DNA of 64,000 nt from Nocardia puris (GTDB lineage: Bacteria; Actinomycetota; Actinomycetes; Mycobacteriales; Mycobacteriaceae). The notes beneath the pieces were generated by a model, which was not told the DNA's origin, did no database searches, and saw nothing but the letters and a program-made list of their open reading frames with translations. The DNA lies in assembly GCF_003315035.1 (NCBI RefSeq), contig NZ_QNRE01000004.1:543795-607794 (forward strand), given 5' to 3'. Shown piece by piece: positions 35,686 through 44,701 of the stretch (position 1 is its first letter; the number at the start of each line of letters is the position of its first letter). The translations under genes were made by a program, and so were the position numbers.

Positions 35686-37863
35686 TCAGGCCGGAGCGAG
35701 CGTGACCGGCACGCCGTTGAACACCGCCGTTCCGGAGGGTGCGTCCACCACCGAATCATCGGTCAGCGCATTGGCGTTCACGCCCGAGGTGGCATCGGCG
35801 ACGGATTGCGTGCCGGTGGCGTGGCCCCAGCCGTGCGGCAGGCTCACCACGCCGGGCATGATCGTCTCCGTCGGCTCCAGGGCGACGGTCACCGCTCCCG
35901 CCGCCGACTTCACCACGGCCCGCTCGCCGAGCCCGAGCCGCGCCACATCGCCGGGGTGGATCTGCAAGGTGCACCGGTTCGATCCGCTCACCAGCGTGGG
36001 GACGTTGTGCATCCAGCTGTTGTTGGAGCGCAGATGGCGACGGCCGATGAGCACGAACTCGGGCGCGTCCTCGGTGAGCCGGGCGCGCAGCCGCGCCACG
36101 TCGGCCAGCAGCGGCTCGGGTGCGACCTCGACGCGTTTCGAGGCGGTGCGCAGCGCGCCGGGCAGGCGCGGGGTGAGCGGGCCGAGATCCACGCCGTGCG
36201 GATTGTCCAGCAGCACTTGGAGATTCAGGCTCCCGCCGTTCCATTCGCCGTGCGGGCCGAGGCGCAGCATCAGGTCGATGCGCTGTTCGGTGCTGTTCGC
36301 GCCGTGCAGGTCCGGGCGGCGTTCGGGGATGCCCGCCTTGTGCAGCATCCCCGCGATGACGAGTTCGTCCAGCTGCCCCAGCGGGTCGCCGTCGTGCGGT
36401 GCGCCGGTGAGCGCCGCGCCCAGGCGCGCCAGCACCGCCGCCTCCGACGGCCGGTCGCCCAGCGGCACCAGCGGCCGCGAATAGCGCGCGTAGTTGCGCA
36501 CCGCGAACTGGAGCAGCGCGAAATCGTAGTGCGGCGACTGGAGTTTGCGCGGCGGCGGCAGGATCACATCGGCGTGCCGGGTGGTCTCGTTGACGTAGCG
36601 GTCCACGCTCACCATGAACTCCAGCCCGGCGAACGCCGCGTCCAGGCGCGGGCCGCTGGGTGCGGAGAGCACCGGGTTGCCCGCCACCGTCACCAGCGCA
36701 CGGACCTGTCCCGGGCCCGGTGTGGTGATCTCGTCGGCGAGGGTGGCGACGGGGAGTTCGCCCATGGTTTCGGGCAATTCGCGCACGCGACTGGTCCAGC
36801 GGCCGGTGCGGAACGGTTTGGTGCGCGCGATGGCGCCCGCGGCGGCGGTGGCGAACATGACGCCGCCGGGGGAGTCGAGATTGCCGGTCAGCACGTTGAT
36901 CACGTCGACGAGCCACTGAGTGAGCGTGCCGAATTCCGCTGTGCAGGTGCCGATCCTGGCGTAGACGGCGGCCGTGGGCGCGCCGGCCAGTTCGCGGGCC
37001 AGGCGCGCGATGGTGCCGGCCGGTACGCCGGTGCGCTCCGCCACTACTTCTGGCGGGAATTCCGCTGCGGCGCGGCGCAGTTCGTCGAGTCCGTTCACCT
37101 CGACGCGCACGTCGGCGAGATCCTCCGCGAAGAGCGTGTGCACGATGCCGAACAGCAGGTACGCGTCGCTGCCCGGCCGCACGAAGACGTGCTCGTCGGC
37201 GATCTTCGCGGTGCGGGTGACGCGCGGATCGACCACCACCAAACGCCCGCCGCGCTTGCGCAGCGCCTTGAGCCGTCCGGGGAAATCCGGTGCGGTGCAG
37301 ACCGATCCGTTGGAGTCGAGCGGATTCGCGCCGAGCATCAGCAGGTAGTCGGTGCGGTCCAGATCGGGTACGGCCACCGCCATCGGGTCGCCGAACATCA
37401 GCCCGCTGGCCACCTGTTTGGGCATCTGGTCGGCGGTGCTGGCGGAGTAGATGTTCTTGGTGCCCAGCGCCCGGATCAGCATCGGCAGGTAGAGCGTGCC
37501 CGCGATGGTGTGGGCGTTCGGATTGCCCAGGTACAGCGCGGCGGACTGGTTGCCGTGCGCGGCGACGATCGGGCCGAAGCGCGCGGCGATATAGTCGAAC
37601 GCCTCGTCCCAGGTGGCGACGCGGCGTTCGCCGGTGGCGCGGTCGCGGATCAGCGGTTCGGTGACGCGGTCGGGGTCTTCGTCCACGCGGCCCAGGCTCG
37701 CGCCCTTCGGGCACAGGAAGCCCTTGCTGAACGGGTCGAGTTTGTCGCCGCGCACGGCGGTGACGTGGTCGTGCGGGTCGAGGGTGATCTCGAGGCCGCA
37801 GACCGCCTCGCACAGCGGGCAGGTGCGCAGCAGGTTGCGGGACAGGTCTGTGATCCGGGCCAT
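35686..37863 (-). CDS. molybdopterin oxidoreductase (bis-MGD family)
   Basis: This 725-residue enzyme belongs to the DMSO-reductase superfamily. It begins with an iron-sulfur segment, Cys15-X2-Cys18-X3-Cys22 and Cys51, which binds one [4Fe-4S] cluster. The molybdenum-cofactor region includes ASTADQMPKQV and NPLDSNGSVC, and the C-terminal cap domain has NNSWMHNVP. No Tat signal is visible, so it probably works in the cytosol. The physiological substrate cannot be read; no partner subunits or maturation genes lie beside it. ATG 37863 is preferred over a start 60 nt upstream since the iron-sulfur domain begins shortly after it. An inverted repeat lies 43 bp upstream. Confidence 0.88.
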   Translation of the reverse strand: MARITDLSRNLLRTCPLCEAVCGLEITLDPHDHVTAVRGDKLDPFSKGFLCPKGASLGRVDEDPDRVTEPLIRDRATGERRVATWDEAFDYIAARFGPIVAAHGNQSAALYLGNPNAHTIAGTLYLPMLIRALGTKNIYSASTADQMPKQVASGLMFGDPMAVAVPDLDRTDYLLMLGANPLDSNGSVCTAPDFPGRLKALRKRGGRLVVVDPRVTRTAKIADEHVFVRPGSDAYLLFGIVHTLFAEDLADVRVEVNGLDELRRAAAEFPPEVVAERTGVPAGTIARLARELAGAPTAAVYARIGTCTAEFGTLTQWLVDVINVLTGNLDSPGGVMFATAAAGAIARTKPFRTGRWTSRVRELPETMGELPVATLADEITTPGPGQVRALVTVAGNPVLSAPSGPRLDAAFAGLEFMVSVDRYVNETTRHADVILPPPRKLQSPHYDFALLQFAVRNYARYSRPLVPLGDRPSEAAVLARLGAALTGAPHDGDPLGQLDELVIAGMLHKAGIPERRPDLHGANSTEQRIDLMLRLGPHGEWNGGSLNLQVLLDNPHGVDLGPLTPRLPGALRTASKRVEVAPEPLLADVARLRARLTEDAPEFVLIGRRHLRSNNSWMHNVPTLVSGSNRCTLQIHPGDVARLGLGERAVVKSAAGAVTVALEPTETIMPGVVSLPHGWGHATGTQSVADATSGVNANALTDDSVVDAPSGTAVFNGVPVTLAPA

Positions 37864-37905
37864 ATCCCATCTTGACCCGGCGCGGGCGGCGCCGGAACCC
37901 CTATT

Positions 37906-37930
37906 TGCGACATTTCTCGACAATGTCGCA
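37906..37930. promoter_or_regulatory. inverted repeat, likely operator of the molybdopterin gene
   Basis: TGCGACATT (37906-37914) and AATGTCGCA (37922-37930) are perfect 9-bp arms with a 7-bp spacer. The site lies 43 bp upstream of ATG 37863, in promoter position, and has no T-tract. Confidence 0.6.
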
Positions 37931-37939
37931 TAGCGGAGA

Positions 37940-37973
37940 ATCCCGCCCCGGACGCGGGGCCCGGGGCGGGGTT
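37940..37973 (-). terminator. hairpin terminator of the esterase gene
   Basis: The minus strand reads AACCCCGCCCCGGG, a short loop and CCGGGGCGGGATT, 23 bp after the esterase stop. The position next to a divergent promoter supports a terminator. Confidence 0.7.
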
Positions 37974-37995
37974 CGACTCGTCCGGCCGACCGTGG

Positions 37996-38979
37996 TCAGG
38001 CCGTCCGAGCCCGCTCCACCTCCTCGAGCCGAGTGCGCACGAAGCGCGCGACCCGTCCGAGCGCCGCCCTGCCCTCGGGCAGATTCGGCGCGATGCTCAT
38101 GAACGCGTGCACCTGCCCGCGCCAGAGCTCCAGCGTGTTCGGCACCCCTGCGGCGTCGAGCCGCTCGGTCATGAGCTCGCAGTCGTAGCGCAGCACTTCG
38201 TCCTCGGCGGCCACCAGCAGCACCGGCGGCAGCTCGGCGAGGGTGTCGTTGACGGGCGAGAGCAGCGGATCGAGCAGGCCGTCGCGCTCGGCGCCGATCC
38301 GCACCACGGCCTCGATCGCCGAGACCGGGATGTACGGATCGAGCGCGACATTGCGGTACGCGCGCTTGGCGGCGTAGTCGAGATCGAGCAGCGGGCTCAG
38401 CCCGACCAGTCCGGCGGGCGCGGGCAGTCCGTCGCGCAGGGCGCGCAGCGCGGTCGCGAAGGTGAGGTAGCCGCCCGCCGAATCGCCAGCGAACACGATC
38501 CGGCCCGGGTCGACGCCGTGGGCCAGCAGCCAGCGGTAGGCGGTGAGACAGTCCTCGATCGAATCCGTGATGGCGCGCCCCGGCAGCTGCCGGTATTCGA
38601 CGTTGACCACCGCGAGTCCGGTGCGCCGGGCCAGGCTGGCCGCGACCGGCCGGTGCGTCTCCAGTCCGCAGATCGCGAAACCGCCACCGTGCAGATACAG
38701 CACCGCGCCGTGGCGCAGGGCGCGCGCGGCGCCGGACGGGCGCACGATCTCCATCCGGAATCCGGCCAGGCGCACCTGTTCGCGTTCCACGCCGCGGGGG
38801 CTCGGGCGCAGGCGGGCGAGCCCGTCGATGGCGGCCGCGCCCACCGGGATCGTCACGCGGGTGATGGGGGCCGCGCGCAGCAGCGGGCGCACCACGCCAC
38901 GGCAGGTGGCCAGCAGGAACCGGGCCTGCGCGCTCGGACCGTGCGGGTTCATCACGACCGGGGCACTGATCGTCGCCAT
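37996..38979 (-). CDS. alpha/beta-hydrolase esterase of the HSL family
   Basis: This 327-residue hydrolase carries the hormone-sensitive-lipase oxyanion motif HGGGFAICG and the nucleophile elbow GDSAGG. The Asp is probably in LLVAAEDEVLRYD and the His in GQVHAF. Such enzymes cleave short-chain acyl esters in the cytosol. ATG 38979 follows GGGAGGTGTGCC. No partner gene suggests a substrate. Confidence 0.9.
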   Translation of the reverse strand: MATISAPVVMNPHGPSAQARFLLATCRGVVRPLLRAAPITRVTIPVGAAAIDGLARLRPSPRGVEREQVRLAGFRMEIVRPSGAARALRHGAVLYLHGGGFAICGLETHRPVAASLARRTGLAVVNVEYRQLPGRAITDSIEDCLTAYRWLLAHGVDPGRIVFAGDSAGGYLTFATALRALRDGLPAPAGLVGLSPLLDLDYAAKRAYRNVALDPYIPVSAIEAVVRIGAERDGLLDPLLSPVNDTLAELPPVLLVAAEDEVLRYDCELMTERLDAAGVPNTLELWRGQVHAFMSIAPNLPEGRAALGRVARFVRTRLEEVERARTA

Positions 38980-39145
38980 GGCACACCTCCCTCATCGAGG
39001 CGCGCCCGAGTGCCCGGCCACGCCAGTGTGATCCGTTCCCTCTCTATCGACCGACACGCCCGGTGGCGAAACCTCCGTGACCGATTCGTGCGCCAGTCGG
39101 AACCTCCCCGACTCCGGAACCGGCCCGGCTGGCACACTCGGGGGC

Positions 39146-40018
39146 ATGCGCGGAATCATCCTGGCGGGCGGCACGGGTTCCCGGCTGCACCCCATCACGC
39201 GCGGGGTGAGCAAGCAGCTGGTGCCGGTCTACGACAAGCCGATGGTCTACTACCCGCTGTCCACCCTGATGCTGGCGGGGATCACCGACATCCTGGTGAT
39301 CACCACCCCGGAGGACGCCGAGGCGTTCACCCGTCTGCTCGGCGACGGCAGCCGCTTCGGCATCTCGCTCAGCTATGTGGTGCAGCCGGAACCCGACGGC
39401 CTGGCCCGCGCGTTCGTGCTGGGCGCGGACCACATCGGGAACGAACCGGCCGCGCTCGTGCTGGGCGACAACATCTTCCACGGCCCCGGCCTCGGCACCA
39501 GCCTGCGGCGCTTCGAAAGCATCTCCGGCGGCGCGGTCTTCGCCTACTGGGTCTCCGATCCCACGGCCTACGGCGTGATCGAGTTCGTGGACGGGCGCGC
39601 GGTGTCGATCGAGGAGAAGCCGAAGGTCCCGCGCTCCAACTACGCCATCCCCGGGCTGTACTTCTACGACAACGACGTGGTGGAGATCGCCAAGGGATTG
39701 ACGCCCTCGGCGCGTGGCGAATACGAGATCACCGACGTGAATCGCGCCTACCTGGAGCAGGGCAGACTGCGGGTGGAGGTGCTGGCGCGCGGCACCGCGT
39801 GGCTGGACACCGGCACCTTCGACTCCCTGCTCGACGCCGCCAACTATGTGCGCACCATCGAGGAACGGCAGGGTCTCAAGATCGGCGTGCCCGAGGAAGT
39901 GGCCTGGCGGATGGGTTTCATCGACGACGAGGGGCTGCGCGCTCGCGCTGAACCGTTGGTGCGCTCCGGCTACGGTAGCTACCTGCTGGACTTGCTGGAG
40001 CGCGGACGGGATTGGTGA
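39146..40018 (+). CDS. rmlA: glucose-1-phosphate thymidylyltransferase RmlA
   Basis: This 290-residue nucleotidyltransferase makes dTDP-glucose, the first step toward dTDP-rhamnose for the linker of arabinogalactan. The nucleotide-binding motif GGTGSRLHP, the [16 protein letters not shown] segment and the [15 protein letters not shown] loop are intact. The start ATG lies 7 nt after CACACT, a weak -10-like box, and no ribosome site is seen. rmlC follows within 2 bp. Confidence 0.96.
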   Translation: MRGIILAGGTGSRLHPITRGVSKQLVPVYDKPMVYYPLSTLMLAGITDILVITTPEDAEAFTRLLGDGSRFGISLSYVVQPEPDGLARAFVLGADHIGNEPAALVLGDNIFHGPGLGTSLRRFESISGGAVFAYWVSDPTAYGVIEFVDGRAVSIEEKPKVPRSNYAIPGLYFYDNDVVEIAKGLTPSARGEYEITDVNRAYLEQGRLRVEVLARGTAWLDTGTFDSLLDAANYVRTIEERQGLKIGVPEEVAWRMGFIDDEGLRARAEPLVRSGYGSYLLDLLERGRDW

Positions 40019-40020
40019 GC

Positions 40021-40572
40021 ATGGAGTTTCGAGAACTGGCGGTGCCCGGCGCGTGGGAGGTGACCCCGCGGCTGTTCCACGACGAGCGGGGCGCCTTCGC
40101 GGAATCGTTCAAGGCCTCGGAGTTCGAGAAGGCCACCGGCCGCCCGTTCGATCTGCGCCAGGTGAACGTGTCGGTGTCGGCGGCGGGCGTGCTGCGCGGC
40201 ATCCACTACACCGAAAACCCGCCCGGCCAGGCCAAATACGTGACCTGCGTGCGGGGTGCGTTCCTGGACGTGGTGGTGGATCTGCGCCCCGGTTCGCCGA
40301 CCTACGGCCGCTGGGACAGCGTGCTCATCGACGACGTGGACCGCCGCTCGGTGTTCGTCTCCGAGGGGCTCGGCCACGCCCTGCTCTCGCTCGAGGACGA
40401 CAGCACGGTCACCTACCTGTGCTCCCTCGAGTACACCCCCGAACTGGATCACGACATCGACGCCTTCGATCCGGTGCTCGGGATCGACTGGCCGACGGCC
40501 GGCCGCGACGGAAACCCGTTGACCTACAGGCGTTCCCCGAAAGACGAAGCGGCCCCGCCCTTCTCGCGCTGA
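40021..40572 (+). CDS. rmlC: dTDP-4-keto-6-deoxyglucose 3,5-epimerase RmlC
   Basis: This 183-residue cupin-fold epimerase works on the product of RmlB. The active-site His is in RGIHYTENPPGQAKYV and the DVVVDLRPGSPTYGRW strand follows. ATG 40021 gives the common start MEFRELAVPGAWEVTP; GTG 40015, which overlaps the rmlA stop, is possible. It forms an operon with rmlA. No rmlD was found in the window. Confidence 0.95.
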   Translation: MEFRELAVPGAWEVTPRLFHDERGAFAESFKASEFEKATGRPFDLRQVNVSVSAAGVLRGIHYTENPPGQAKYVTCVRGAFLDVVVDLRPGSPTYGRWDSVLIDDVDRRSVFVSEGLGHALLSLEDDSTVTYLCSLEYTPELDHDIDAFDPVLGIDWPTAGRDGNPLTYRRSPKDEAAPPFSR

Positions 40573-40743
40573 GCGGCGGGCGTTCGGCCGCCCTCGCCAG
40601 GTCGCCGGGACGATCTCGGTCAGACCGCCGCACCGATCGCGCCAGGTCGCCGGGACGCTCGCGGCCAGGCTTCCGGAACGCTCGCGGCCACGCTGCCGCA
40701 ACCATCGCGGACGCCCGCCCGCACACCCGCTATCCGGACGCGG

Positions 40744-40776
40744 CGACACCCCCGGTCCCAGCCGCCGGGGGTGTCG
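40744..40776. terminator. bidirectional hairpin between rmlC and the MFS gene
   Basis: CGACACCCCCGG and CCGGGGGTGTCG form a perfect 12-bp stem, between two convergent genes. Both rmlC and the MFS gene may use it. The sequence between rmlC and this hairpin holds short repeats but no gene. Confidence 0.75.
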
Positions 40777-40798
40777 CACGTTCGCCGGCCGCTGCGGA

Positions 40799-42265
40799 TC
40801 AGCCGACGAGTTCGGGCGCCGGTTCGGTGACCGGCTCACGGGTGGCGCGCCCGGCCACCAGCAGCGGGACGATCGCGACCAGCGCGCCGACGATCGTCAC
40901 GCCGGTGACGAAGTACAGGCCGGGCCGGAAGGCGTCGAGCGCGGCCGCCGCCGAGGACTCCCCGTGGGTGACGCCGGAGGAGATGAGCGCCGTGGTCACC
41001 GCCAGCACGATCGCCGCGCCGACCTGCATCGACGTCTGGAGCACGCCGGCCGCCAGGCCCTGTTCGTCGTCCTCGATACCGCTGGTGGCCTGGATGTTGA
41101 TGGCCGGGAACCCGACCCAGCCCATGCCGATCAGCAGGATCGCGGGCAGCAGCATGGTCAGGTAGGCCGGTGCGGTGTCGACGCGCAGGAACAGCACGTA
41201 GCCGATGGCCATCAGCGTCAGCGTGACCGCGATGACGCGCCCGGTGCCGAACCGGTCGACCAGCTTGTCGGAGTACACCGCCGACAGCGCCACCAGGATG
41301 CCGGTCGGCAGCAGCGCCATGGCCAGCTTCAGCGGTGACCAGTCGAGGGTGTCCTGCAGGTAGAGCGTGACGATGAACTGCCAGCTGAAGAACGAACCAG
41401 CCAGCGCGACCACGGCGATCGCGGCCCGCACCAGCGTGGTCTTGCGCAGGATGCCCAGCCGCACCAGCGGGTGGCGCAGCCGCCGTTCCACCGCCACGAA
41501 CGCGGCGGCCAGCGCGAGCACGCCGACGAACGAGCCGAGCGTGCGCGGCGTCGTCCAGCCCACTTCTGGCGCGCTCACCACCGTGTAGACCAGCAGCAGC
41601 ATGGCGCCGGTGGAGAGCACCGCGCCCAGGATGTCGTGGCCGCCCTCCTCGGCGGGCTTGTCCTTGGGCACCAGCACGTACGCGGCGGCCAGCGCGGCCA
41701 GCGCGATCGGCACCGGGAGCAGGAAGGTCCAGCGCCAGCCGATGCCCGTCATCAGGCCGCCGAACAGCAGCCCGGAGGAGTAACCGCCCGCGCCGAAGAC
41801 GGTGTAGATCGACAGCGCCTTGTTGCGGGCCGGGCCCTCGGCGAACGTGGTGGTGATGATCGACAGGCCGGTCGGCGCGGTGAACGCGGCGGCCAGGCCC
41901 TTGATGAACCGGGTGAGGATGAGCAGCGGGCCCGAGCTGACCAGCGCGCCCGCCAGCGAGGCGAGGGCGAAGACGGCCAGCGCGATCAGGAAGACCTTGC
42001 GCCGCCCGAGCAGATCGGCGGTGCGCCCGCCGAGCAGCAGCAGGCCGCCGAAGCCGAGCACGTAGCCGCTGACCAGCCACTGCAGCGTCGAGGTGGACAG
42101 GTCGAGATCGGCGCCGATCGAGGGCAGCGCGACCCCGATCATCGAGACGTCGAGGCCGTCCAGGAACAGGACGACGCACAGGGTGATCAGCATGCCCCAG
42201 AGCCGGACGGGCCATCTGGTCGGATCGGTCGCCGCGGCGGCCGAGAGCGTTGCCGGTGAATTCAT
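40799..42265 (-). CDS. MFS multidrug efflux transporter, 14-span type
   Basis: This 488-residue transporter has the DHA2-type pattern with about 14 membrane helices. Motif A reads GRRKVFLIALAVF and motif C-like GTGLSII is at ...APTGLSIITTTF. The first helix contains FLDGLDVSMIGVALP. It probably exports drugs or lipophilic compounds by proton antiport. ATG 42265 is chosen since TAATGT lies 8 nt upstream; the longest frame reads through the operator. The marR gene is divergent and the two share a 86-bp region with direct repeats. Confidence 0.93.
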   Translation of the reverse strand: MNSPATLSAAAATDPTRWPVRLWGMLITLCVVLFLDGLDVSMIGVALPSIGADLDLSTSTLQWLVSGYVLGFGGLLLLGGRTADLLGRRKVFLIALAVFALASLAGALVSSGPLLILTRFIKGLAAAFTAPTGLSIITTTFAEGPARNKALSIYTVFGAGGYSSGLLFGGLMTGIGWRWTFLLPVPIALAALAAAYVLVPKDKPAEEGGHDILGAVLSTGAMLLLVYTVVSAPEVGWTTPRTLGSFVGVLALAAAFVAVERRLRHPLVRLGILRKTTLVRAAIAVVALAGSFFSWQFIVTLYLQDTLDWSPLKLAMALLPTGILVALSAVYSDKLVDRFGTGRVIAVTLTLMAIGYVLFLRVDTAPAYLTMLLPAILLIGMGWVGFPAINIQATSGIEDDEQGLAAGVLQTSMQVGAAIVLAVTTALISSGVTHGESSAAAALDAFRPGLYFVTGVTIVGALVAIVPLLVAGRATREPVTEPAPELVG

Positions 42266-42351
42266 GGGATGGGACATTACATGCGTGCACATAAGATGCC
42301 AACACATAAAATGCCGTTGCATGGTTCAGGGGCGGGTACTAGGATGGCCCC
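42266..42351. promoter_or_regulatory. shared promoter/operator of MFS pump and MarR genes
   Basis: On the minus strand TAATGT (42279-42274) is 8 nt from the MFS ATG; on the plus strand TAGGAT (42340-42345) is 6 nt from the marR ATG. Between them ACATAAGATGCC (42289-42300) and ACATAAAATGCC (42304-42315) repeat directly at a 15-bp period, over the expected -35 regions of both promoters. This is the probable MarR binding site. Confidence 0.75.
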
Positions 42352-42780
42352 ATGTCGAAGCCGGTTCCGCAGGCGGTTCGGCGGGGCGAGGCGCCCGCCG
42401 AGCTGGTGGCCGAGTGGCGCGAGCTGCTCGAACGACATGCGGCCGTCAGCTGTGCGATGGAGAACGCGCTCCAGAAACGGCACGGCATCGGGCTCAGCGA
42501 ATTCGAGACCATGGACCGGCTGGTCTGCGCGGATCAGGCCAAATGCCGGATGAGCGATCTGGCCGGCGAGATCCACCTGAGTCAGAGCGCGCTCTCCCGC
42601 GCGGTGGCCCGGCTGGAACGCGACGGCCTGGCCGAGCGCACCATGTGCGCCGACGACCGCCGCGCCCTGTTCGTCCAGCTCACCGCGAAGGGCCTGCGGT
42701 TGCACGCCGAGGCGCTGCCGACCCACCGCGAGGTGCTGCTCGAGACGTGGACCGGCGGCCGCGCCGAAACCTGCCGGTGA
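42352..42780 (+). CDS. MarR-family regulator of the adjacent pump
   Basis: This 142-residue winged-helix regulator has the recognition region HLSQSALSRAVARLERDGL, followed by a short CADDRRALFVQLTAKG wing. It is divergent from the MFS gene across the shared operator, so local repression of the pump and of itself is the simplest reading. The ligand is unknown. Two Cys (SCAM, VCADQAKC) near the dimer region could sense oxidants, but this is speculation. The end is 1 bp from the convergent XRE gene. Confidence 0.92.
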   Translation: MSKPVPQAVRRGEAPAELVAEWRELLERHAAVSCAMENALQKRHGIGLSEFETMDRLVCADQAKCRMSDLAGEIHLSQSALSRAVARLERDGLAERTMCADDRRALFVQLTAKGLRLHAEALPTHREVLLETWTGGRAETCR

Positions 42781-42781
42781 A

Positions 42782-43660
42782 TTACGCCAGGGCGGCGCGC
42801 ACCTCGTCCAGCAGCGGGCGCGCGTCCACGGCGGCCGCGGCGATACCGGCGAACGCCGCGCGGTACCTGTCGATCTCGAGATCCTTGTCGACGTAGACCG
42901 GGCCGGTGAACGACTCCACGTACACCACCGGCGGCTCGGCGGCCGCGCCCGCGCTGCCCTCGCCGAAACCGAGCAGCACGAACGGGCCCGATTCCAGACC
43001 CGGGTGGAATCCCGCGTCCGGCGGCACCGTGCGCAGCCGCACGTTCGGCAGGTCGCACATGCGCCGCAGGTGGTCGATCTGCGCGCCCGACACCTCGACG
43101 CCGCCGACCCGCCGCCACAGCACCGACTCGTCGATGATCGCGTCCAGTTGCACGGGCGCATCCGCGCGCGTGATGAGGTTCTGCCTGGTCATGCGCAGTT
43201 GTACGCGGCGGTCGACCAAGCCGGGGGAGGAGCCGGGGCGGCCCTCGGCCAGCACCGCGCGCGCGTAGTCCTCGGTCTGGAGAAGCCCCGGCACCAGGGC
43301 GTTTTCGAAGGTGGACAGCTGTAGTGCCGCCTCCTCGAGCCCGATGTAGATCTCGAAACTCTCGGGGATCGCGTCACCGTAGGTGGTCCACCACCCGCGC
43401 GCCTTGGTCTCCCTGGCCAGCGCGGTGAGCGGGCCGACCAGCTCGCTGGGCGCGCCGTAGATCTTGCACATGGCCTCCACGTCCAAGCTCCGCAGGGAGG
43501 TCTGCCCGGTCTCGATGCGCCAGATCTTGGCTTCCGACCACTCCAGGCGCTGAGCCGCCGTCCTGGTCGTCATCCCGGCACGGTTGCGCAGGTCCCGCAG
43601 GTGGCGGCCGAGCTGCCGGCGCGGCATGGTCGATCCGGTGGTTCCCTGCGGTAAAGCCAT
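42782..43660 (-). CDS. XRE-family regulator with DUF5753
   Basis: This 292-residue protein joins an N-terminal helix-turn-helix (about residues 15-70; RNRAGMTTRTAAQRLEWSE) to a C-terminal DUF5753 domain (about 100-285; ENALVPGLLQTEDYARAVLA, and a late FVLLGF strand). It is a widespread actinomycete pattern, usually accompanied by a small DUF397 protein; no such gene is beside it. ATG 43660 follows GGGGGAAAGC. An inverted repeat lies 120 bp upstream and may be its own operator. Confidence 0.9.
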   Translation of the reverse strand: MALPQGTTGSTMPRRQLGRHLRDLRNRAGMTTRTAAQRLEWSEAKIWRIETGQTSLRSLDVEAMCKIYGAPSELVGPLTALARETKARGWWTTYGDAIPESFEIYIGLEEAALQLSTFENALVPGLLQTEDYARAVLAEGRPGSSPGLVDRRVQLRMTRQNLITRADAPVQLDAIIDESVLWRRVGGVEVSGAQIDHLRRMCDLPNVRLRTVPPDAGFHPGLESGPFVLLGFGEGSAGAAAEPPVVYVESFTGPVYVDKDLEIDRYRAAFAGIAAAAVDARPLLDEVRAALA

Positions 43661-43781
43661 GCTTTCCCCCTTGCGAGCTCTGCGCCGAGGGCGACCGGCG
43701 ATTCCTCCCGTGCCGCCGCTGCCGACGCTCGATTGTCCGAGCGGCCGACTGCCCCGTCCGCTCAAACAGCAAGTTTCACAG

Positions 43782-43819
43782 CGTATCTGAAAAAAACTAT
43801 GTGAATCGACTCAGATACG
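43782..43819. promoter_or_regulatory. inverted repeat upstream of the XRE gene
   Basis: CGTATCTGA (43782-43790) and TCAGATACG (43811-43819) are perfect 9-bp arms around a 20-nt AT-rich spacer. It lies in the only AT-rich island nearby, 122 bp before the XRE start. Confidence 0.6.
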
Positions 43820-43883
43820 TCATTGTCCGAACTGAGACAAAAAGGTTCGGTGCGGTCTGATTCGGGCAATTAAGCCTGATTGC

Positions 43884-44444
43884 TCACTTGCGCGGACCGC
43901 GCTTGCGGAAGCGCCAGAACTGGACCGCACGCACGTCCTCGGACAGCTGATTCACCGGTTCGGCCACATCCGAGAGCGCCTGGAACAGGTCGTCGGCCAG
44001 ATCGCTGATGTGCTCCACCCGGGTTGCCAGACGTGAGGCGTTGACCAGGAACTCGAGCATCAGGCGCACCGCCGCGGCGATGGACAGGCCCAGCGGCAGC
44101 GCGATCAATCCGGCCAGCACGCCGAGCACGGCCGAGACCTGCCACATCCACACCGTCAGCGTGATCGGTACGGCGATCGCGAAGATCAGGCCGAGCATGT
44201 AGGTCAGCGGCAACAGGGTGCGGGTGGCGGTGCGCTGGAACTGCACATCGACCAGGGCGCGCGCGGCCTCCGCGCTCCACTGGCGGAAGGCGCGCGGGCT
44301 GCGGAACGGCTCGGCGGGCCGCTCGTCGTGCTCGGCGGCGCGGGTGAAGCGGCGGGTGGCCGATTCGCGCCATGCGAGCCACCGGGATTCGGGTTCGAAC
44401 TCCTCCGGATCCGGGTCGGCGGCGGCGCTGGGTTCATCGGTCAT
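43884..44444 (-). CDS. DUF4282-like membrane protein
   Basis: This 186-residue protein has a charged N-terminal half, then two hydrophobic segments (LLPLTYMLGLIFAIAVPITL and VLGVLAGLIALPLGLSIAAA), and a basic tail. The order resembles DUF4282 membrane proteins. ATG 44444 has GGGGAGG before it. Function is unknown; it stands alone between two intergenic regions. Confidence 0.75.
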   Translation of the reverse strand: MTDEPSAAADPDPEEFEPESRWLAWRESATRRFTRAAEHDERPAEPFRSPRAFRQWSAEAARALVDVQFQRTATRTLLPLTYMLGLIFAIAVPITLTVWMWQVSAVLGVLAGLIALPLGLSIAAAVRLMLEFLVNASRLATRVEHISDLADDLFQALSDVAEPVNQLSEDVRAVQFWRFRKRGPRK

Positions 44445-44701
44445 AGCCGAATCCTCCCCGCATTCCGCGCCCCGAACCAGCCCACCGCCACCACACAGCG
44501 GCTTCCCAGCTCATCCCCAGGTTCGGGGGGCACATTCGAGCCCAGGCAGCGGCCGGATCGAGGACGACAGGACCCCGCCCGAATGAGACCTACTGCACAG
44601 TTCGGAAAAGTTCTGGCGAACGCGTAACGCTCGGGGCCCCGCCGCTCGATACGACCCATGAACGCAGGAACCCACGATCTATACGGGGAATGGAGAAAAC
44701 A

